A stretch of 10,638 nt of DNA, from positions 1 to 10,638 of the forward strand of contig CAAFJY010000184.1 of NCBI GenBank assembly GCA_900763355.1. Reading direction: 5' to 3'. Source of the stretch: Clostridia bacterium. Its GTDB lineage: Bacteria; Bacillota; Clostridia; Oscillospirales; Butyricicoccaceae. Both the position numbers and the translations under genes were made by a program. The notes under the pieces were generated by a model. It did no database searches, was not told where the DNA came from, and worked only from the letters and a program-made list of their open reading frames with translations. Shown piece by piece: positions 1 to 4,695 of the stretch (positions are counted from its first letter, which is position 1; the number at the start of each line of letters is the position of its first letter).

Positions 1-22
1 CAGACGTGTGCTCTTCCGATCT
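1..22 (+). other. Residual Illumina TruSeq adapter sequence
   Basis: These bases match, as I recall it, the 3' end of the Illumina TruSeq read-2 adapter, including the terminal GCTCTTCCGATCT. They are a library artefact left at the end of an assembled contig. Biological sequence begins at about position 23, so the true upstream neighbour of the first gene is unknown. Confidence 0.96.
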
Positions 23-47
23 CCTCTTGGTCAGAACCCGCAAAATG

Positions 48-64
48 CACAAGAAAATCTTGTG
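48..64. repeat. Short perfect inverted repeat upstream of the cysteine synthase-like gene
   Basis: CACAAGA (48-54) and TCTTGTG (58-64) form a perfect 7-bp inverted repeat around a 3-base AAA centre, in an AT-rich leader 78 bases before the start codon at 142. It is followed by a loosely T-rich stretch. It could be a repressor operator or the terminator of an upstream gene lost at the contig end. Nothing in the sequence decides between these. Confidence 0.4.
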
Positions 65-141
65 ATATTTGTCTGTTTTAACTTTCCAATTTTCCCGTTT
101 TCATTTTCATAAAATTATTTTTCGGAAAGGAGCACAAATTT

Positions 142-1062
142 ATGGCCGAAATTTTGGACAATATCATGGAGCTGGTGGGCCAGACCCCCGTTCTCCGCCT
201 GGGAAGACTCTCCCGGGCCCACGACTGCCGCACCCCCATCCTGGCCAAGCTGGAGCTCCTTTCCCCCGGGGGGAGCATGAAGGACCGGGCGGTCTTATCC
301 ATCCTCCGGGGGGCCATGAGCCGGGGGGCGCTGGCTCCGGGGGGCCATGTTCTCGACGCCACCGCCGGGGGTCTGGGGATCTCCCTGGCCGCGCTGTGCG
401 CGGCGATGGGCCTGCGGTGCACCCTGGTGATGCCCGACAGCGTCTCCCCCCTGTGGAAAAAGCGGCTGGAGGCCTATGGAGCGAAAATTGTCCTCACCCC
501 GGCCGCCCAGGGGAGCGCCGGCTGCCAGGAAGCGCTCGCCCAGCTGCGCCGGGAGGATCCCGCCGCCTTTGTCCCCGATATTTTTTCCAACGACGACGCC
601 CCCCAGGCCCACCGGGAGGGCACCGGTCCGGAGCTTCTCCGCCAGGTGGGGAACATCGACTACCTGGTGGCGGGGGTGGGGTCGGGGAGCAGCCTCACCG
701 GCTGCGCCGAGAGCATCCGCATGCAGTGCCCCGACTGCCGGATCATCGCGGTGGAGCCCTTTGCCTCCCCGGTGCTGTCCGGGGGCTTCCCGGGGAGCCA
801 CCCGCTGGCCGGCATCGGACCGGGCTTCATCCCGGACAATCTCAACCTCTATATCCTGGACGAGGTCATCCGGGTCAAGACCCCGGATTCGCTCGCGCTC
901 ATGCGGGAGCTGGCCGAGAAGGACGGGCTTTTGTGCGGGCCCTCCTCCGGGGCGGCTCTGGCGGCGGCCATCCTGGTGGCCCAGCGGCCGGAGGCCGAGG
1001 GGAAGACGGTGGTCACGCTCCTCCCCGACAGCGGCGAGCGCTATCTGGACCAGGAGCTGTGA
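142..1062 (+). CDS. Cysteine synthase family protein (CysK-like, PLP-dependent) with altered active-site loops
   Basis: A 306-residue protein of the fold-type II PLP family, the usual length for O-acetylserine sulfhydrylase, which makes cysteine from O-acetylserine and sulfide in the cytoplasm. Visible family landmarks are GQTP at 13-16, the PLP lysine K47 in GSMKDR (44-49), NDDAPQAHREGTGPE (150-164), GIGPGFIP (224-231), PSSGAA (267-272, with the serine expected to contact the PLP ring nitrogen) and PDSGERYL (295-302). Two motifs depart from the family. The substrate-binding loop, normally TSGNTG, reads TAGGLG (74-79). The phosphate loop, normally GTGGT, reads GSGSS (180-184). The start is fixed by AAAGGAG at 126-132, nine bases before ATG. 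No serine acetyltransferase gene is in view. A DUF896 gene follows after 40 bases, probably in the same transcript. The fold is certain, but true cysteine synthase activity is open; it may use another substrate or act as a regulator. Confidence 0.85.
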   Translation: MAEILDNIMELVGQTPVLRLGRLSRAHDCRTPILAKLELLSPGGSMKDRAVLSILRGAMSRGALAPGGHVLDATAGGLGISLAALCAAMGLRCTLVMPDSVSPLWKKRLEAYGAKIVLTPAAQGSAGCQEALAQLRREDPAAFVPDIFSNDDAPQAHREGTGPELLRQVGNIDYLVAGVGSGSSLTGCAESIRMQCPDCRIIAVEPFASPVLSGGFPGSHPLAGIGPGFIPDNLNLYILDEVIRVKTPDSLALMRELAEKDGLLCGPSSGAALAAAILVAQRPEAEGKTVVTLLPDSGERYLDQEL

Positions 1063-1102
1063 GCGCACCCCCGATTTTTTCACCGAAAGGAACCGTATTT
1101 TT

Positions 1103-1327
1103 ATGACCGAACAGTCCATCGCCCGGCTCAACGAGCTGGCCCATCTGAAAAAGCAGCGCCCCCTCACTCCGGAAGAGACCGCCGAGCAGGCGGCCCTCCG
1201 CCAGGAATATCTGGCCGCCATCCGACAGAATCTCCAGAACCAGCTGGACCACACCACCGTCCTCTACCCGGACGGCCACACCGAAAAGCTGCACAAAAAA
1301 GACACGCCCGGCCAGGAAATAAAATGA
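1103..1327 (+). CDS. DUF896 / YnzC family small protein
   Basis: A 74-residue cytoplasmic protein with the compact pattern of the YnzC/DUF896 family, common in Firmicutes. It has an N-terminal helical hairpin (IARLNELAHLKK, then LTPEETAEQAALRQEYL at residues 21-37), then IRQNLQNQLD (40-49) and a short polar tail with a YPDGH segment. B. subtilis YnzC forms a small two-helix bundle, and its role is poorly defined. ATG is at 1103 with GAAAGGA at 1085-1091; this leaves 11 bases of spacing, somewhat long. It sits 40 bases after the cysteine-synthase-like gene with no terminator between them, so co-transcription is likely. A convergent terminator follows at 1381-1410. Confidence 0.88.
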   Translation: MTEQSIARLNELAHLKKQRPLTPEETAEQAALRQEYLAAIRQNLQNQLDHTTVLYPDGHTEKLHKKDTPGQEIK

Positions 1328-1348
1328 AAAATCCGCCCTTGCGGGCGG
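1327..1348 (-). terminator. Possible second (back-up) terminator for the minus-strand transcript
   Basis: CCGCCC (1333-1338) and GGGCGG (1343-1348) can pair around a 4-base loop. Read on the minus strand the hairpin is followed by ATTTTT (complement of 1332-1327), giving an intrinsic-terminator form that overlaps the stop codon of the DUF896 gene. On the plus strand no T-tract follows. It lies downstream of the stronger bidirectional terminator for transcripts coming from the nucleotidyltransferase-like gene. Confidence 0.5.
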
Positions 1349-1376
1349 CGGCGTGCCGGTTCTGATTTCTCGTCTC

Positions 1377-1417
1377 AAAAAGAACAGCGTGACCTGCGTC
1401 ACGCTGTTCTGCTTTTT
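1377..1417. terminator. Bidirectional intrinsic terminator between convergent genes
   Basis: A perfect 13-bp stem (1381-1393 with 1398-1410, AGAACAGCGTGAC and its complement) has a 4-base loop. It is followed by GCTTTTTG on the plus strand and preceded by an A-run at 1377-1381 that becomes a T-tract on the minus strand. It serves the DUF896 gene from the left and the nucleotidyltransferase-like gene from the right. Confidence 0.92.
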
Positions 1418-1467
1418 GCCATGAGCGCAGCCATCCCGCCGGCAGCGCCGCAAACCGCAGCCGGCGC

Positions 1468-2217
1468 TCAGCGAAGAGAAATCACCATGGCGTTATAAGG
1501 AAGCCTGCCCAGACGGCAAACACGTCGGTCCGTGTCCGCGGCCTTCTCGCCTTCCGCCGCCTCCGCAAGACCGGATCTCTGCAGCATCTCGTTCACCGCC
1601 ATGGCGAAGAGCTGCCGCGAGTGCAGCCGCTGATCCTCATTTCTGTTTTTCTTGTCCAGATAATATGCCCGGAACTCGTTCCACTGCTCGCCGGCCTTCA
1701 GCCGCCGGATTTTCTCCGGTAAATCGGATTCCCCGCCGGGCTGTTCGTTCCAAAAATACCGATTCCTTTTCTTGTCATAGCGGATGCATGCCCGCCGGGT
1801 GACGCCTTCCTCATCCGCATATTCACGGATCACGGCAAAATCAATGCTGTGCAGGATCCTGGCGTTTTCCCGGTCCTTGCACTTCAGCGTCAGGACGCGG
1901 GCCGAGTCCTCCGGGAAATCATAGCCGTGCTGCCGGGCGATTTTTCCCAGCGCTTTTTGCAGGGTCTTTTTGATCCTCTCCGGGGTGCAGGTTCCCTCTG
2001 TATCGTGGACGATCAGGTCAAAATCCAGGTCATAGCCGGTGTTGGATTTCGCATCATAGGTGACCATGTTTCTGGAACAGCTTCCCCGCACCCGATATTG
2101 GAAGGTGAACTGCCCCCGGACTGCATCCTGGGTCTCCCGGATCAATTGGACCGCATCCGCAAATACCCGCCGACGCCGCGGATCCTTTTTCGGAACATAC
2201 CGGAAATCGTGCTTCAT
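1468..2217 (-). CDS. Nucleotidyltransferase-like protein (Pol-beta superfamily fold), function unknown
   Basis: A 249-residue soluble protein. I read it as a nucleotidyltransferase from a GS motif (residues 45-46, in YRVRGSCSRN) followed about 17 residues later by an acidic strand DLDFD (63-67) supplying the two metal-binding aspartates, and a candidate third aspartate in HSIDFAVI (D126). This is the arrangement of OAS/CD-NTase and minimal nucleotidyltransferases. The rest is rich in Arg and Lys, as in CIRYDKKRNRYFW (144-156). No membrane segment or signal is seen. The start has AGGAGG at 2225-2230, seven bases before ATG, and a TATAAT promoter lies upstream. The gene is visibly less GC-rich than its neighbours and stands alone between terminators. 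No toxin/antitoxin partner or CBASS-type effector is adjacent. The fold is likely; the substrate and role are unknown. Confidence 0.7.
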   Translation of the reverse strand: MKHDFRYVPKKDPRRRRVFADAVQLIRETQDAVRGQFTFQYRVRGSCSRNMVTYDAKSNTGYDLDFDLIVHDTEGTCTPERIKKTLQKALGKIARQHGYDFPEDSARVLTLKCKDRENARILHSIDFAVIREYADEEGVTRRACIRYDKKRNRYFWNEQPGGESDLPEKIRRLKAGEQWNEFRAYYLDKKNRNEDQRLHSRQLFAMAVNEMLQRSGLAEAAEGEKAADTDRRVCRLGRLPYNAMVISLR

Positions 2218-2278
2218 CGTGATTCCTCCTGAAAAAATAAATCCCCATGCCGCCCACCGGGCTGCGCCCGATCATGAT

Positions 2279-2307
2279 ATTATACAGAGCTTCGCCCCTG
2301 CCGGCAA
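2279..2307 (-). promoter_or_regulatory. Candidate promoter for the nucleotidyltransferase-like gene
   Basis: On the minus strand a perfect -10 TATAAT (complement of 2279-2284) is preceded after 17 bases by TTGCCG (complement of 2302-2307), a 4-of-6 match to the -35 consensus. It lies downstream of the dipeptidase terminator, so this gene is probably transcribed separately. The leader also contains a small GC hairpin (CGGGC 2258-2262 with GCCCG 2266-2270). Confidence 0.6.
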
Positions 2308-2327
2308 GTCAAAATTGCAGAAAACGC

Positions 2328-2353
2328 AAAAAAATCCGCCCTCCCGGGCGGAT
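2328..2353 (-). terminator. Intrinsic terminator of the dipeptidase gene
   Basis: Read on the minus strand, ATCCGCCC (2353-2346) pairs with GGGCGGAT (2341-2334) around a 4-base loop, and a run of Ts follows (complement of A 2333-2328). It begins about 20 bases after the dipeptidase stop codon, a textbook position. Confidence 0.92.
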
Positions 2354-2374
2354 CTTTTCTTATCAATCGGTGGC

Positions 2375-3346
2375 TCAGCCGATGACCTCTTCGAACACGC
2401 GGAGGGCGTTGCCGTGGCAGATCTTGTCCACGTCGGCGGAGGAGAAGCTCTTGGCCAGAGCATCCACCACCATGCCCATGCCGCCGAAATCGCCGAACTC
2501 CAGCTTGGAGCTGATGCCGTCGAAGTCGGAGCCCAGGGCCACCGCGTCGATACCAGCCTTGTCGGCGATGTATTTGGCGTGGCGGACGATATCCTCCACG
2601 GTGGTGTAGCCATCCTGGGACTCGTGGAGGAAGTTGTCATAGAAGTTCACGCCGCAGACGCCGCCCTTTTCACCCAGGGCGCGGAGCTGCTCGTCGGTGA
2701 GATTGCGGCGGTGATTGCACAGGGCCCGGGCGCAGGAGTGGGAAGCGATGAAGGGCTTTTTCCCGTGCTTGACGATGTCCCAGAACCCGCCCTCGGACAG
2801 ATGGGAGGTGTCGATAACCATGCCCAGCTCGTCCATCTTGGCGATGACCTCCAGGCCAAAGGGCTTGAGACCCAGCATGTGCTTTTCGGGGTCGTTGGAG
2901 TTGGGGTAGCCGATGGAGTTTTCATAGTTCCAGGTGAGGGCGATCATGCGCACGCCCCGGTCATAGAACTCCTGTACCCGCTCGATCTTGCCGTCCACGG
3001 CCACGCCGTCCTCGACGGTGAGCAGGGCGGAGAGCTTGCCCTCCTGTGCGTTTTTCCGCATCTGCTCCACGGTGGTGACCGGGCGGATCACGTCGGAATA
3101 GGCAGCCATCTCCCGGTCAAAGATGTCGGCCACATGGCAGAAATAGGAATAGGGATCCTCGGTGACGCCGCTGCGCTCGGCGCTCTGGTGGGTGGGGATA
3201 AAAATAGCAAAGCTCTGAACCATCGAGCCGCCCTTCTGCAGCTTTTCCAGATTGATGTGCCCGGTGGCATTCTCCAGGGTCTGGTGCTTGAGGTAGAGCT
3301 CCATCAGCGTGTCGCAGTGGAGATCGACAAGGTTGAATTTTTTCAT
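2375..3346 (-). CDS. Membrane-type dipeptidase (peptidase family M19, renal dipeptidase-like)
   Basis: A 323-residue zinc dipeptidase of the amidohydrolase-fold M19 family, which hydrolyses dipeptides including, in several members, those with a C-terminal D residue. Family residues in order: HxD metal ligands H10 and D12 (in DLHCDT), bridging glutamate E112 (LLTVEDG), H182 in DTSHLSEGG, H203 in SHSCAR, NHRRNL (211-216), the GSDFDG signature (272-277, D274) and HGNALRVF (311-318). No signal peptide is present, so it is likely cytoplasmic like other bacterial relatives. A longer reading with 18 extra N-terminal residues exists, but AGGAGG at 3355-3360, eight bases before ATG 3346, supports this start. 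It lies 78 bases downstream of the racemase gene on the same strand and may be co-transcribed or use a weak promoter in the gap. Substrate chirality cannot be read from the sequence. Confidence 0.95.
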   Translation of the reverse strand: MKKFNLVDLHCDTLMELYLKHQTLENATGHINLEKLQKGGSMVQSFAIFIPTHQSAERSGVTEDPYSYFCHVADIFDREMAAYSDVIRPVTTVEQMRKNAQEGKLSALLTVEDGVAVDGKIERVQEFYDRGVRMIALTWNYENSIGYPNSNDPEKHMLGLKPFGLEVIAKMDELGMVIDTSHLSEGGFWDIVKHGKKPFIASHSCARALCNHRRNLTDEQLRALGEKGGVCGVNFYDNFLHESQDGYTTVEDIVRHAKYIADKAGIDAVALGSDFDGISSKLEFGDFGGMGMVVDALAKSFSSADVDKICHGNALRVFEEVIG

Positions 3347-3354
3347 ACAGGCTT

Positions 3355-3360
3355 CCTCCT
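3355..3360 (-). promoter_or_regulatory. Ribosome binding site deciding the dipeptidase start
   Basis: A perfect AGGAGG on the minus strand lies eight bases before the ATG at 3346. It falls inside a longer open frame, so it rules out the upstream ATG at 3400. Confidence 0.85.
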
Positions 3361-3388
3361 TGGAAGAACTCGAATAAATTACCCCTTC

Positions 3389-3417
3389 ATATTGCGCCAA
3401 AATGCAGAAAAAGTCAA
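3389..3417 (-). promoter_or_regulatory. Possible weak promoter between the racemase and dipeptidase genes
   Basis: On the minus strand TTGACT (complement of 3412-3417, 5 of 6) is followed after 17 bases by CAATAT (complement of 3389-3394, only 3 of 6). No terminator is seen in this 78-base gap, so the dipeptidase could be read through from the racemase promoter, from this site, or both. Confidence 0.35.
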
Positions 3418-3424
3418 GAGTCCA

Positions 3425-4516
3425 TCAGGGCAGCCAGATCTTTTCCACATCCCGGGAGAGGAAGGCGTAAAGCATCCCCTGATACTGCATCCGGAAGGAA
3501 AGGATCTCCCCCACCGCCACCGGCGCTTCGCAATCCTCCGTATCCACGATGAGATGGTCGCTGGAGGCTGCGATCACCCGCACGCCGGGGTCCAGCGGGA
3601 GCAGCTGAGAGACGTCTCCCACGTCCTGCCGCCCCAGAGCCAGGATGGCCCGTCTGCGGAGATGGCTCTCCCCCGCGGGACGCACCACGGTCTCGCCAAA
3701 GCCGTTGGGCCCCAGGACGCCCCAGGGGCGGTCGGGCTTGACGTTGGTCTCGATGACCTGCGCCCGGAGGGTCAGCGTATCCTCCCTTGTCCCGGGGATG
3801 GCGCCGCCCCAGAAGAGGGCGAGATCGCGTCCCGTCAAAATCGCCTCCCCCACCCGGAGGTGGTTGATCCCCCCGGGGAGCTCCCCCCGCAGCAAAAGGG
3901 GGAGGGTGGTGGTGCTCCCGCCGGAGACCACCTCCAGCGGCCGGCCGACGACCTCCTCCACTGCCCGGGCCGCCCGGCAGAGCTCCCCAAGGTTATCCCG
4001 GTCGGGGACCACGGCGCAGATATCCCCCAGAGTGCATCCCACCCCCAGAAGATGCAGATGGGGCAGGCGCTCACTCAGCGCCGCCAGCTCCAAAAGCTGC
4101 GGCAGCCCGGCCGCCCCTTCTCTCAGGTCCCCCACCTCATACATGAGGATCACCCCATGGGTCACCCCGGCGGCCCCGGCGGCAGCATTGAGCTCCAAAA
4201 GCGTGCGCTGTTCGGTATTGACGCTGGCGTCGCACAGGCGGACGACCTGCGGCGCCTCCCACAACTGGGGCATCCGGATGAGCAGCGTCTCGGCCTGGGG
4301 AAGCGTCTCCCGCACGGCGCGGAGCTGGTCCAGCCGGGAGGATGCCAGCTGCGTACAGCCCCCCTCCCACATGGCGCTTGCCGCCCGGGGGTCGCCCCCC
4401 GCGCCCTTGATGACCCCGCACAGACGCACTCCATGCTGCGCGCACAGAGCCGCGACAGCGGCCGCGTTTTGCCGAATGGCCGCGCTGTCCACGATGAGCT
4501 GCGGATAATGCTCCAT
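3425..4516 (-). CDS. orr: Ornithine/alanine racemase family PLP-dependent enzyme (Orr-like)
   Basis: A 363-residue protein of the alanine racemase N-terminal-domain family, matching the ornithine racemase (Orr) type along its length. Landmarks are the PLP lysine K37 in GVIKG (34-38), GDP (41-43), EVGDLREG (127-134), VSGGST (197-202), GINHLRVGEAIL (216-227), RRAILALGRQDV (288-299) and ASSDHLIVD (317-325). These enzymes interconvert L and D forms of ornithine or other amino acids in the cytoplasm. The residues after the lysine (GAGGDP) differ from the VFCGDP I recall for typical Orr, so the substrate may differ. The start at 4516 has GGGAGG at 4525-4530 eight bases upstream; a 35-residue longer frame starts at 4621, upstream of the likely -10, and is rejected. 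It is divergent from the D-aminoacylase gene, from which it is separated by 179 bases, and is followed by the dipeptidase. The symbol reflects family similarity, not proven ornithine specificity. Confidence 0.87.
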   Translation of the reverse strand: MEHYPQLIVDSAAIRQNAAAVAALCAQHGVRLCGVIKGAGGDPRAASAMWEGGCTQLASSRLDQLRAVRETLPQAETLLIRMPQLWEAPQVVRLCDASVNTEQRTLLELNAAAGAAGVTHGVILMYEVGDLREGAAGLPQLLELAALSERLPHLHLLGVGCTLGDICAVVPDRDNLGELCRAARAVEEVVGRPLEVVSGGSTTTLPLLLRGELPGGINHLRVGEAILTGRDLALFWGGAIPGTREDTLTLRAQVIETNVKPDRPWGVLGPNGFGETVVRPAGESHLRRRAILALGRQDVGDVSQLLPLDPGVRVIAASSDHLIVDTEDCEAPVAVGEILSFRMQYQGMLYAFLSRDVEKIWLP

Positions 4517-4592
4517 TCCGGTCCCCTCCCTCGAAAGCGGAAAAATAGGCGCGTTCCCCTGCTTCTGCAAGAAAATACACGCGATTTTTATC

Positions 4593-4621
4593 ATTATACA
4601 GGATATCCCCGTCTTTTGCAA
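4593..4621 (-). promoter_or_regulatory. Promoter for the racemase (minus strand)
   Basis: On the minus strand TTGCAA (complement of 4616-4621, 4 of 6) is followed after exactly 17 bases by TATAAT (complement of 4593-4598, 6 of 6). The leader to the racemase start is about 70 bases. Confidence 0.72.
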
Positions 4622-4634
4622 CGCCAGCCTTGCA
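4617..4634. repeat. Inverted repeat between divergent promoters (candidate operator)
   Basis: TGCAA (4617-4621) and TTGCA (4630-4634) form a perfect 5-bp inverted repeat with an 8-base centre. The two arms overlap the -35 elements of the racemase promoter (minus) and of the D-aminoacylase promoter (plus). The geometry fits a dimeric regulator acting on both, but no regulator gene is in the window and the arms are short. Confidence 0.35.
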
Positions 4635-4658
4635 TCGTGGGGAAAAAGACGCTATACT
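4630..4658 (+). promoter_or_regulatory. Promoter for the D-aminoacylase gene
   Basis: TTGCAT (4630-4635, 3 of 6) is followed after 17 bases by TATACT (4653-4658, 5 of 6). This places transcription start near 4665, giving a leader of about 30 bases containing the ribosome binding site GAGGG (4684-4688). It excludes the upstream in-frame ATG at 4630. Confidence 0.6.
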
Positions 4659-4695
4659 GAAGCCAACACATTTGAGAGAAAGCGAGGGTAGATTG

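Noticed and set aside
110..115. TAAAAT as a -10 element for the cysteine synthase-like gene
   Set aside because: No acceptable -35 at 15-18 bases, and transcription from it would start almost on the ribosome binding site. The region is AT-rich, so such matches are expected.
69..1106. 345-codon plus-strand frame overlapping the cysteine synthase-like gene
   Set aside because: Pro/Gly/Arg-rich out-of-frame translation with no motif; the frame from 142 carries the family signature.
1468..2217. CBASS or toxin-antitoxin system centred on the nucleotidyltransferase-like gene
   Set aside because: No effector, Cap2/Cap3-like gene or HEPN-type partner lies beside it; the neighbours are a DUF896 gene and a dipeptidase, both separated from it by terminators.
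1333..2353. Similar CCGCCC/GGGCGG hairpins as a dispersed repeat family
   Set aside because: Each sits at a gene end with a T-tract, and the similarity is limited to the stem; they are intrinsic terminators, not mobile repeats.
2060..4660. Very long plus-strand open frame (866 codons) across the dipeptidase and racemase genes
   Set aside because: It is antisense to two genes with complete family motifs. High GC removes stop codons from the opposite frame; its translation is low-complexity and has no recognisable domain.
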